64,000 nucleotides of DNA, from assembly GCF_022827545.1 (NCBI RefSeq), contig NZ_CP094671.1, positions 1 through 64,000 of the forward strand, written 5' to 3'. A program made the position numbers and the translations under genes. The notes under the pieces were generated by a model. That model saw only the letters and a program-made list of their open reading frames with translations, did no database searches and was not told the DNA's origin. Below are positions 25,617 to 33,541 of the stretch, in pieces. The first letter of the stretch is position 1; each line of letters begins with the position of its first letter. This DNA is from Hymenobacter tibetensis. Lineage in GTDB: Bacteria > Bacteroidota > Bacteroidia > Cytophagales > Hymenobacteraceae.

Positions 25617-25646
25617 TCTATTACAAAAAACCTGGGTTGTAATAGA
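25617..25646. promoter_or_regulatory. Inverted half-iterons in front of rep (likely Rep autoregulation operator)
   Basis: TCTATTACAA and its exact complement TTGTAATAGA surround the 10-bp spacer AAAACCTGGG, 44 bp upstream of the rep start codon. Each arm equals the first half of the iteron. Rep_3 initiators commonly bind such inverted half-sites as dimers to shut down their own gene, while monomers bind the iterons. A weaker, degenerate iteron (GCTATTACCAAAGCACGA) lies at 25562-25579. Confidence 0.8.
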
Positions 25647-25689
25647 TGGGATTCTTTTGCATCTTTCGCTTCCTGTTTAGCGCGTGATA

Positions 25690-26889
25690 ATGCAAACTGT
25701 TCTCTTCGATGCCATCCCTCCCGAGGAACCCAATAGTAAAATTGTTGTCCAGCACAACGCGCTGGTAAACGCGCGTTTTGATTTAAGCACGGTAGAGATG
25801 CGGCTGTTTATGGCTATGCTCTCGCGCATCGGCCGCGACGACAACGAGTTCCGGGAGATGTGTATTCCCCTCACCGAGATTGTCGCCCTGTCAGGTAGGA
25901 GGCCGAGTAGCAAAGATTACCAGCAGGTAGCGGGGATGTGTGACCAACTGGTAAGCCGCATTCTGCATATCGAGCGGCCAACTCTTTCGCAGCGAAAAGA
26001 GCGGCGCACCATGGCCCCTGACTTCGATAAAATCCCCTTGATGGCGTATGCCAAGTACAGAGGAGAGGAGGGAGCACTGCGTGTGCGGTTCAACGATGAA
26101 GTAATGCCTTATCTGCTGCAACTGCAGCGAAACTTCACCAAGGCGCAGGTGGTGCAGCTGTTGAAGCTGAAAAGTCCGCATTCCTACCGCATCTACTGGC
26201 TGCTAAAAGAATATTCCACGTTTGGCAACCGGGTAATGGGTGTGGACGAGCTAAAAGGGTTGTTGAATTTGGATGGGCAGTACAAGCAGTTTCCCCTGTT
26301 TCGGCTGCGGGTACTGGATCGGGCGCAGGAAGAACTGAGCCGAACTGACTTGCCTTTTGAATATGAATTAATCCGCCAGGGCAAGAGTGTAGCGCAGATT
26401 CGGTTTCTTTTCAAGCAGATTCCATTATCCACCGAGGCCGTGTTGCCCCCGCTTAGCGGCTGGCAGGAAGTGTTATACCAAGTGGGCTTAGCGCCCAGCA
26501 GTTTGGCTACTATCCTGGAACTGGTAGAGCAAGGAAAGATAGTGCCGGACTACGTCTTGTTCGTTGTAAAGGCGCAACGTGAAAAGCACCGCCTTGGTAA
26601 GGTGAAGAGTTTAGCTGGCTCGGTATTCACAGCAATCACTAAACGTCATCTGGTAGCAGAATATCAGCAGCTGCAGGAGCGTCGGCAGCAGCGACCGGGA
26701 GTGGTTGAGAAAGGTAATGATCCTATCCGTTTTCGGTTGGAGGAGTTGCAGCCTGTATATCAAACCCTGGTAGAAAAGAAAAAAACAGCCGATGCCACAT
26801 TCGAAGAGCATGTACAGCGAGTGTACTTAGATCAAGGCTTCACCCTGATAGAAAATGCCGAGGGGCAACAATGGGTAGTAAAGCAATAA
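25690..26889 (+). CDS. rep: Rep_3-family plasmid replication initiator
   Basis: The 399-residue protein fits the Rep_3/RepB initiator family, which has two winged-helix domains. Visible family features are VVQHNALVNARFDLSTVEMR near the N-terminus, SPHSYRIYWLLKEYSTFGNR in the middle and DLPFEYELIRQGKSVAQIRFLF at the end of the second winged helix. The C-terminal ~130 residues are extra and basic, as often seen. The ATG at 25690 is taken as the start; a GTG two codons earlier is also in frame. It should bind the iterons just upstream, recruit the helicase and start replication, and repress itself at the inverted half-sites. The frame is intact, so the origin is probably functional. Confidence 0.93.
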   Translation: MQTVLFDAIPPEEPNSKIVVQHNALVNARFDLSTVEMRLFMAMLSRIGRDDNEFREMCIPLTEIVALSGRRPSSKDYQQVAGMCDQLVSRILHIERPTLSQRKERRTMAPDFDKIPLMAYAKYRGEEGALRVRFNDEVMPYLLQLQRNFTKAQVVQLLKLKSPHSYRIYWLLKEYSTFGNRVMGVDELKGLLNLDGQYKQFPLFRLRVLDRAQEELSRTDLPFEYELIRQGKSVAQIRFLFKQIPLSTEAVLPPLSGWQEVLYQVGLAPSSLATILELVEQGKIVPDYVLFVVKAQREKHRLGKVKSLAGSVFTAITKRHLVAEYQQLQERRQQRPGVVEKGNDPIRFRLEELQPVYQTLVEKKKTADATFEEHVQRVYLDQGFTLIENAEGQQWVVKQ

Positions 26890-27195
26890 TGGTGTACAGT
26901 ATCTTGTTTCGTTAACAACGATTGACATTAGGCTCCGATAGAGGCTAGTTTTTTACTATAGTAAGCATGAGCAAATCGGGTATAACTTAAACCTGCAGTA
27001 AAAGGGGATAAGAGTACAAAATTCAGGAGATACAAAAAACAAGAAATAGTATAAAAACAAGGAATAACACGACTTCTATGGGTCAAAATGGTATTTAAAC
27101 GCAATTGCGGGCAAAGAATTTGTACTAAAACATACTGCTTGAAGAGTATGCCTATTGCTGGTTCGTACTCCAGGTAGAGTAGGAGGGAGGGGCAT
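26890..27195. other. Intergenic gap downstream of rep
   Basis: I see no gene here. The stretch is AT-rich and runs into the remnant at 27196. Confidence 0.4.
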
Positions 27196-27420
27196 TTGGC
27201 CTTAATTCCAACAGCAAGGTGTTGGGCCCAGCAGGCATGCGCGGATACCGACTTGCCCTTTAGCTACTGGGTGAATCGAGAACGAGGAGTCCCGGTCAGC
27301 ATCACCTTCCGCTTCCAGTTAGCTACACCTGAAGACAAGAGTGCTACCAAAACACCCCCCGAGCCGGAGGTGGACTTACCGGAGGCAGCATTATTGCTTG
27401 CCCCGACAAGTAAAAAGTAA
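27196..27420 (+). pseudogene. C-terminal remnant of a second Rep_3 initiator
   Basis: The frame contains ADTDLPFSYWVNRERGVPVS followed by ITFRFQL. This lines up with RTDLPFEYELIRQGKSVAQI and RFLF in the intact Rep about 1 kb upstream. The residues before it (RCWAQQACADTDLPF) align with VLDRAQEELSRTDLPF. It then has a Pro/Lys-rich tail and a stop. Only the end of the second winged helix is left and the frame opens with TTG. It differs enough from the intact Rep to be a leftover from another plasmid rather than a recent duplication. Confidence 0.6.
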
Positions 27421-27555
27421 AAACTACATCCTATCTCCGACCCAATAAAACGCCAAATTTGCCCGTTCAAGTAAGGCGCCAAGATGGGTTGCTCTCCCGC
27501 AGTTGAGTTCTCGCTTTAACTAGTGAATACTAGTATATTCGGAAACGAATTGGCA

Positions 27556-27990
27556 ATGAGGCCGATCACAGCCGGAAGCATGGTAGATGATTCTACACTC
27601 TTGATTTTAGGCGCAACTTCAGCCTTAACCGTCTACCAGGACTCAAATAACCAGTGGCTGTATGCGAACTGGCACGGAATACATGAGGTCGATACCGCAG
27701 CCCAAAGTGCTCAATTGCTGATAGATTGCGTTAAAGCGTATCCTTACCGAAAACTTCTGAATAACACACAGCAAGTTACGAGCGGGTGGGATGGACGCGA
27801 ACAGTGGGCGGGTGAAACGCTCTTTTCTTCCTTAGCGCAACTGGGAGTCTGTTACATTGCTTGCGTTTACTCCAAGCAATGGCTAGCGCGCTATTCGCTG
27901 GATAGAACACTAGAGTATGCAACGCAGCCCTTCATTGTTTCCTTCGAGGACTTAGCCACGGCCTGCAACTGGTTGCAACAGATTCGGTAG
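27556..27990 (+). CDS. Hypothetical protein, possibly of a STAS-like family
   Basis: The product has about 145 residues from the ATG at 27556 (a GTG at 27523 is also possible). Its pattern, a beta start (LTVYQDSNNQWLYANWHG), a helical stretch that collects residues around a Cys (AQLLIDCVKAYPYRKLLNN), and FIVSFEDLATACNWLQQI at the end, resembles small STAS/SpoIIAA-like proteins often found in Hymenobacter. The family call is by general pattern only. It has no signal peptide. Confidence 0.55.
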   Translation: MRPITAGSMVDDSTLLILGATSALTVYQDSNNQWLYANWHGIHEVDTAAQSAQLLIDCVKAYPYRKLLNNTQQVTSGWDGREQWAGETLFSSLAQLGVCYIACVYSKQWLARYSLDRTLEYATQPFIVSFEDLATACNWLQQIR

Positions 27991-28210
27991 CTTGCTGCAA
28001 GTAACGGACCCGCGTATCAACGAATTGGTGGAGTATACGCACTCGCCCCATCAAATCGAATGGTACTCGTCACCCCAGCACTTCGATGGAAACTGTTCTA
28101 CAGGTAGTGCTATTAGCCTCAAAAGTGGCTACTTTCTGCCCGGCGGATAGGTACGCAACGGCTCCCACGCGCCGGCTCTTTACGGTTGCCGTTGCCGTAG
28201 TGCTAAAGGA

Positions 28211-28654
28211 CTATCTATACTGCAGCGTGCGCTGGTGAGCTAGCCAAGGTAGGGCTTGGTTCTCCTGCGTGAACCACCCTAGGCGAACGCCATGCACCGA
28301 CGCATCGACCACTTGCGCGTAGCCTTGCTGACTTATTCCTGTCCAGACAAAGAGGGGCACTAGAAACGCAATACAGGGCTGGCCCTGCAACTCAGCCTGA
28401 ACCCGGGGGAAGTACTCCTCTCGCATCCATTCATGCAACTCTTGAGGCTGAGCCTGCTGATGCGAGCGGCCATCCAGCAGCCAGTATGGGCAGCCGTAGT
28501 AAAGGGCCGTAGCCAGCAATACTTCGCACGTCTCGGTGATTTCCTCGGCGTTCAGCGGTCGCACCCCCTCGCCCCGCAGTAAGGGTGGCCTATCGTCGTA
28601 GGATATAGCATAGTATGGCAACGGAGCAGGCAGTGAATTTTCTGGATGGCTCAT
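28211..28654 (-). CDS. Hypothetical protein, possibly of the same STAS-like family
   Basis: The product has 147 residues from the ATG at 28654. Features are ATALYYGCPYWLLDGRSHQQ and LHEWMREEYFPRVQAELQGQ, followed by CIAFLVPLFVW and a C-terminal AQVVDASVHGVRLGWF. The layout (a helix, then a buried strand ending in LLDGR, then a helix) resembles the protein at 27556 but the two share little direct identity. The function is unknown; a soluble regulatory role is possible. Confidence 0.6.
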   Translation of the reverse strand: MSHPENSLPAPLPYYAISYDDRPPLLRGEGVRPLNAEEITETCEVLLATALYYGCPYWLLDGRSHQQAQPQELHEWMREEYFPRVQAELQGQPCIAFLVPLFVWTGISQQGYAQVVDASVHGVRLGWFTQENQALPWLAHQRTLQYR

Positions 28655-28657
28655 CAA

Positions 28658-29092
28658 GGCAGTGGGATATAGTTTTGGGGTCTGGGAGGCGTACTTTCCT
28701 CTTTCGCGTTCGTTTGCTACCTAGTTCCCGCTGGCCTACCAATAAGGAAGATGGGCCCCAGTTAAAATAGAAATGTGCGATCGGTAGAGCTACTGAATGG
28801 GGTACAGCTACGAAGCCGTCGGAGTTTGCTTGCCTTCATGTCTTGCTTTATCTGCTACATGACTTGTCGCACTTGACAATCAGTTTCTATTACCAGGGAT
28901 TCCAAGGCAGACGGGTTGAGGGTAGCTAACCAATTTCCCATTTGCATAAGTACATATACCAGTGTCTATACATGTAGCTGCACGGGGCTGAGTTGGATTT
29001 GACAAGCTGTTTTTAGTGTTTCTACATACTTCGTACTCCGACAACTCTGTGAAGACAAGTACTACTAGTGCCCATGAAAAAGGGAGATTACT
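28658..29092. other. Gene-free stretch at the boundary of the sugar-utilisation region
   Basis: I see no gene. This is the junction between the plasmid-like, mosaic part and the catabolic part of the window. Confidence 0.4.
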
Positions 29093-29124
29093 TGGTAAGT
29101 GAATCCATACTTACTCACTTACCA
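29093..29124. promoter_or_regulatory. 10-bp perfect inverted repeat upstream of the ROK regulator (possible operator)
   Basis: TGGTAAGTGA and its exact complement TCACTTACCA flank a 12-bp spacer, about 100 bp upstream of the ROK regulator start. The 22-bp distance between arm starts (two helical turns) suits a dimeric regulator. It lacks a T-tail, so a terminator is unlikely. Binding by the ROK protein itself is inferred. Confidence 0.55.
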
Positions 29125-29224
29125 GCCAAACGTATCCATCAAATCTTTTATGAAAAATTTATAAAAGTTTTTTGTCTTAGCAAAATAACTTCTATAAGTT
29201 GCAAACTATTAAGCCCAACCAGTG

Positions 29225-30475
29225 ATGGATTCTTTGTTAGCCTTAGAGGCAACGCATGTAGCTCGCCTCAGCAATAGTGAGCGCAAGAAGCATGTGTTCA
29301 AGCTAATGATAGTCAAACACTTGTATATAAAAGGCGCTAAAACCAACGCGGATATTTGCACCCGGTTCAACATTAGTTCGCCTACGTCCACTGCCCTTCT
29401 CAACGAATTGGCAACCGAAGGCTTGGTGGAAAAGCAGGGTCGGGGTAAATCGCTAGGGGGGCGCAAGCCGGACCTCTATGGTCTTTGCGACCGTTCGTTG
29501 TTTGTCTTGAGCATACAGATAGAGCAGTACAAAACCCGATTGGCTCTGTTTGACAATAATAACAGAGTTGTTGAGCAAGCACAGATTATTGCTATTGAAC
29601 TGACAGAAGACTTGGGAACCCTAAATCAAATATGCCAGCATGCCAACGAACTGGTGCGGAACTCAGGAATTGATACCAAAAAGTTGGTTGGCATAGGCAT
29701 TAGTATGCCGGGGTTGATTTCTTCGAAAGATGGGATCAACCACACGTATCTGCGCACCACAAAAGAGACAGAATCGCTGCAGCAGCTCTTCGAACGCAGA
29801 TTCAACAAGCCAGTGTTCATTGGAAACGACGCCAAAAGTGCCACCTTGGCAGAATACCGCTTCGGCCTGGCGCATGGGCGGCGTGACGTGCTGGTGCTTT
29901 CCATGGACTGGGGCATGGGGATGGGAATAATACTGGACGGCAAGCTTCGGAGTGGTACTTCAGGATTTGCTGGCGAGTTCGGTCATATTCCGCTGGTGGA
30001 AGGCGGCGTGCTGTGTTACTGTGGCAAGCGGGGTTGCTTGGAAACAGCGGCCTCCGGCAGTGCTATTGTACGCCTAGCAAAAAAAGGAATACAGGACGGT
30101 CACAGCACCCAGCTTAGCCAGCTAACAGGGCCGGAAATCCAACAGTTGCAGTTGGAACAGGTCGTTAACGCAGCCACCGCGGGGGATCAATTTGCCATCA
30201 ATATCCTGGCGGAAGTTGGCACCACCCTAGGCAAAGGCATTGCCATTCTGATTCAACTCTTCAACCCCGAGCTACTTATTCTGGGGGGTGAAGTTGCTGA
30301 AGCCAAGCAGTTTTTACTGCCCGCTATTCAGCAATCCATCAACACGTATTGCATGACCCAACTCCGGGAAAAAACCAGCATTGTGGTATCCGAACTCGGC
30401 AGCAACGCCGTGATTCTGGGCTCGGTGGCCACCGTAATGGAAAACATTTTCGAAAGCTACCTAGAGCCCGCATAA
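29225..30475 (+). CDS. ROK-family transcriptional regulator (NagC/XylR type)
   Basis: The 416-residue protein has an N-terminal winged helix (about 20-85: HVFKLMIVKHLYIKGAKTNA, then STALLNELATEGLVEKQGRG) joined to a ROK sugar-binding domain. The zinc site is complete (CYCGKRGCLETAASG). ROK proteins with this layout bind amino-sugar or sugar-phosphate ligands and control sugar genes, as NagC does for GlcNAc-6-P. It heads the nagB / ROK kinase / hexosaminidase / transporter unit and is probably its regulator. The ATG at 29225 follows an in-frame GTG. A paralogue with the same layout is at 57640. The ligand is not known from sequence. Confidence 0.9.
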   Translation: MDSLLALEATHVARLSNSERKKHVFKLMIVKHLYIKGAKTNADICTRFNISSPTSTALLNELATEGLVEKQGRGKSLGGRKPDLYGLCDRSLFVLSIQIEQYKTRLALFDNNNRVVEQAQIIAIELTEDLGTLNQICQHANELVRNSGIDTKKLVGIGISMPGLISSKDGINHTYLRTTKETESLQQLFERRFNKPVFIGNDAKSATLAEYRFGLAHGRRDVLVLSMDWGMGMGIILDGKLRSGTSGFAGEFGHIPLVEGGVLCYCGKRGCLETAASGSAIVRLAKKGIQDGHSTQLSQLTGPEIQQLQLEQVVNAATAGDQFAINILAEVGTTLGKGIAILIQLFNPELLILGGEVAEAKQFLLPAIQQSINTYCMTQLREKTSIVVSELGSNAVILGSVATVMENIFESYLEPA

Positions 30476-30587
30476 TCCCGCATACTCCCGCTTTTTGCCG
30501 CCAGGCGCCGCTTCCGTTCGGCTGCCCTCTTCACTACGCCCTACCTCAAACGCTATAAACCCTTTTAAAACTCCCTAGCCCTTTCTG

Positions 30588-32531
30588 ATGCCGAACGCCG
30601 TGCTCCCCTTCAAGACCCGATTGAATCTTCTGGAAGAAACTCGATTCGAGAAGCTTCCCGTATCCGTCTATCCTACCAAGGAGGTGGCCTCCGTACAGGT
30701 GGCCGAGCGGATAGCCAACCTAATCAGACGCAAGCAACGCGCCGGGCAACAGGCTGTGCTTGGTTTAGCTACTGGCGCTACGCCGGTGGGCGTGTACGAG
30801 GAACTGGTGCGCCTACACCGCGAAGAGGGGTTGAGCTTCCGCAATGTGGTGACCTTCAACCTGGACGAGTACTTCCCGATGCCGCCCACGGCGCCGCAGA
30901 GTTACGTGACGTTCATGAACGAAAACCTGTTCGACCACATCGACATCAAGCGGGAGAACATCCACATTCCGGATGGCACGCTGGCGGCGGAGGAGGTGGC
31001 GGCGTTCTGCCTCAACTACGAGCAGCAGATCGAGGAATACGGCGGGCTAGATTTGCAAGTACTGGGCATTGGGCGGACGGGCCACGTGGGCTTCAACGAA
31101 CCCGGCTCGGCGCCCAACTGCGGCACGCGCTTGGTCACGCTCGACGACCTCACCCGCCGCGACGCCGCGCGCGACTTCGGCGGCAAGGAGAACGTGCCCA
31201 CCAAGGCCATTACGATGGGCATCGGTACCATTTTCAAGGCCCGCGAGATTATTCTGATGGCGTGGAGCGGCAAGAAAGCGTCCATCATCAAAAAGGCCGT
31301 GGAAGGCGAAGTATCGGGTGAGGTACCCGCTACCTACTTGCAGCTGGCGGAGAACGTGGAATTTGTGCTAGACGAAGATGCGGCTTCCGAGCTGACGCGC
31401 TTCGATACGCCGTGGCTCGTGAAAGACTGCGTATGGAGTGATCGGCTAATTAAGAAGGCCGTTATCTGGCTTTCCAACAAGCTGGGTAAGGCTATTTTAC
31501 AGCTTACTGAAGAAGATTATAATAACAACGGCATGGCGCAGCTGGCTACCGAGCGTGGGCCGGCCTACAACATCAACATTCACATTTTCAATAAGATCCA
31601 GCACACCATTACGGGCTGGCCGGGCGGTAAGCCGGGCGCCGACGACTCGCAGCGGCCGGAACGGGCCCTGCCCGAGAAAAAGCGCACCCTGATTTTCTCG
31701 CCCCACCCCGACGACGACGTTATTTCGATGGGCGGCACGTTCATTCGCCTCATCGACCAGGGCCACGACGTGCACGTGGCCTACCAAACCTCGGGTAACA
31801 CGGCCGTGTGGGATGATGACGTGCTGCGCTACATGGAGTTTGCCGTTGACTTCGAGGGCAGCCTCGGCAAAGACACCAGCCAGCTCCAGGGGATTTACGA
31901 GGACATGCGCCGCTTCATTCAGCAGAAGCAGCCCAACCAGACCGACACCCAGGAAAACCGAAACGTGAAGAGCTTCATTCGCAAGAGTGAAGCCATTGCC
32001 GGCGCGCGCTACGCTGGCTTGCCCGACCATCATATTCATTTCCAGGCGCTGCCCTTCTACGAATCGGGTAAGACCACAAAGCACCCCGTAACCGACCGGG
32101 ATATTGAGCTGACTATGCAGCTGCTGCAACAGGTGAAGCCGCAGCAGGTGTTTGTGGCCGGCGACTTTGCCGACCCGAACGGGACGCACATTGTATGCTT
32201 CAACATTGTGACGGAGGCGTTGCGCCGCTTGCAGCAAACCGAGGCCTGGGTGGCCGACTGCTGGGTGTGGATGTACCGCGGGGCCTGGCACGAGTTCAAG
32301 CCCTACGAAATTGAAATGGCCGTGCCGTTGTCGCCGCAGGAGGTGCTTCGCAAGCGCAACGCCATCTTCAAGCATCAGTCGCAGAAGGATATACCGGTGT
32401 TTCCTGGCGACGATTTGCGCGAGTTCTGGGTGCGGGCCGAGCAGCGTAATCGTGAAACGGCTCACCAATACGATAAGCTAGGACTAGCCAACTACGAGGC
32501 CATGGAAGCCTTCGTCCGGTGGCAATTTTAG
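30588..32531 (+). CDS. nagB: Glucosamine-6-phosphate deaminase fused to an LmbE-type deacetylase
   Basis: The protein has 647 residues in two halves. Residues ~25-290 are NagB (glucosamine-6-P to fructose-6-P plus ammonia), with TGATP (62-66), NLDEYF (91-96) and GIGRTGHVGFNEP (160-172). Residues ~365-640 are a PIG-L/LmbE zinc deacetylase with PHPDDD (372-377) and a later His in GTHIVC. This fusion is known in Bacteroidota, where the LmbE half has no settled function. As there is no nagA gene in the window, this half could remove the acetyl group from GlcNAc-6-P, making one protein do both steps. This is a hypothesis. It follows the ROK regulator by 112 bp. It has no signal peptide, so it is cytoplasmic. 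Confidence 0.95.
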   Translation: MPNAVLPFKTRLNLLEETRFEKLPVSVYPTKEVASVQVAERIANLIRRKQRAGQQAVLGLATGATPVGVYEELVRLHREEGLSFRNVVTFNLDEYFPMPPTAPQSYVTFMNENLFDHIDIKRENIHIPDGTLAAEEVAAFCLNYEQQIEEYGGLDLQVLGIGRTGHVGFNEPGSAPNCGTRLVTLDDLTRRDAARDFGGKENVPTKAITMGIGTIFKAREIILMAWSGKKASIIKKAVEGEVSGEVPATYLQLAENVEFVLDEDAASELTRFDTPWLVKDCVWSDRLIKKAVIWLSNKLGKAILQLTEEDYNNNGMAQLATERGPAYNINIHIFNKIQHTITGWPGGKPGADDSQRPERALPEKKRTLIFSPHPDDDVISMGGTFIRLIDQGHDVHVAYQTSGNTAVWDDDVLRYMEFAVDFEGSLGKDTSQLQGIYEDMRRFIQQKQPNQTDTQENRNVKSFIRKSEAIAGARYAGLPDHHIHFQALPFYESGKTTKHPVTDRDIELTMQLLQQVKPQQVFVAGDFADPNGTHIVCFNIVTEALRRLQQTEAWVADCWVWMYRGAWHEFKPYEIEMAVPLSPQEVLRKRNAIFKHQSQKDIPVFPGDDLREFWVRAEQRNRETAHQYDKLGLANYEAMEAFVRWQF

Positions 32532-32656
32532 GTAGGTCGGTTCAACAGCCAAAACACTCTTGGCTGTGGGACTTAGCCTAGCACTTCAGGCTTCTTATTC
32601 ACCAGCAGGCGCCTTCGTTTTCCAAGGAAAATGGGGGAGCCCCGTGTCCTAATTGT

Positions 32657-33541
32657 ATGACCAACAACACGTATATAGGAGTAGATATCGGCGGGACCAA
32701 GATACAGGTCGGCGTTGTGCGGGATGGGGAAGTTATTCAGGAAACACGCTTCAAAACCTGTGCTACTGCGCCCAAAGAACAGATTCTAGCCGAATTGGTG
32801 TACCACCTCGAAGCATTTGATAGCGCGGAAGTGGTAGGAATCGGTATCGGCGTGCCGGGCTTGGTAGACGAGAAAAAGGGCATCGTGCACAACGTGCAGA
32901 ATATCCCTTCTTGGCAGCAAGTCCACTTAAAGCGGCACCTGGTCAGCCATTTCAACAAGCCAGTATATATCACCAACGATGCCAACGCCTTTGCCGTCGG
33001 CGAAAAAGTGTACGGGCAGGGCAAGCCCTTTACCAATCTGGTAGGTATTGCCCTCGGTACCGGGTTTGGCACGGGTATTATCATCAACCATGATGTGTAC
33101 TCAGGCTCGTTTTCCAGCGCCGGCGAATTCGGGTGCGTGCCGTACCGCGACAAAACCATTGAAGACTACTGCAGCGGCAAATTCTTCCTGCAGCATACTG
33201 GCCGAACAGGTGAACAGTGGCACCAACTGGCCAATCTCGAGGACGTGGAAGCCCTACAGGTTTTCACTGAATTTGGCCGGCACTTGGGCAACGCCATCAA
33301 AACCATTCTGTTTGCCCTCTCTCCAGAAGCTATTTTCCTGGGCGGATCTGTTAGCAAATGCTTCGAGTATTTCCAGGGAGGCATGCAGGAGAGCGTACGG
33401 GAATTTCCCTTCGACATGCTGAGTCCACAACTGGTTATTGCGCCTTCCACCATCGATAACGCGGCCATTTTGGGTGCCGCCGCTCTGTGCAAAATGAAGC
33501 AAGAGCTTTTCCCTACTACTCACAACGTGCTTTCCCTATGA
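32657..33541 (+). CDS. ROK-family sugar kinase (probable N-acetylhexosamine kinase)
   Basis: This 294-residue ROK protein has no DNA-binding domain. The ATP-binding motif is seen in YIGVDIGGTKIQVGVV, then IGIGVPGLVD and the catalytic region ITNDANAFAVGE (Asp). The usual ROK zinc motif CxCGxxGC is missing; the corresponding place reads EFGCVPYRDKTIEDYCSG. In Bacteroides the kinase RokA phosphorylates GlcNAc made from sialic acid; this gene is the natural candidate for that step here, but glucokinase is equally possible from sequence alone. It overlaps the hexosaminidase gene by 4 bp (ATGA), so the two are translationally coupled. Confidence 0.88.
   Translation: MTNNTYIGVDIGGTKIQVGVVRDGEVIQETRFKTCATAPKEQILAELVYHLEAFDSAEVVGIGIGVPGLVDEKKGIVHNVQNIPSWQQVHLKRHLVSHFNKPVYITNDANAFAVGEKVYGQGKPFTNLVGIALGTGFGTGIIINHDVYSGSFSSAGEFGCVPYRDKTIEDYCSGKFFLQHTGRTGEQWHQLANLEDVEALQVFTEFGRHLGNAIKTILFALSPEAIFLGGSVSKCFEYFQGGMQESVREFPFDMLSPQLVIAPSTIDNAAILGAAALCKMKQELFPTTHNVLSL

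Noticed and set aside
31497..32468. 323-residue open frame on the minus strand
   Set aside because: It is antisense to the LmbE half of the NagB fusion and has shadow-type composition.
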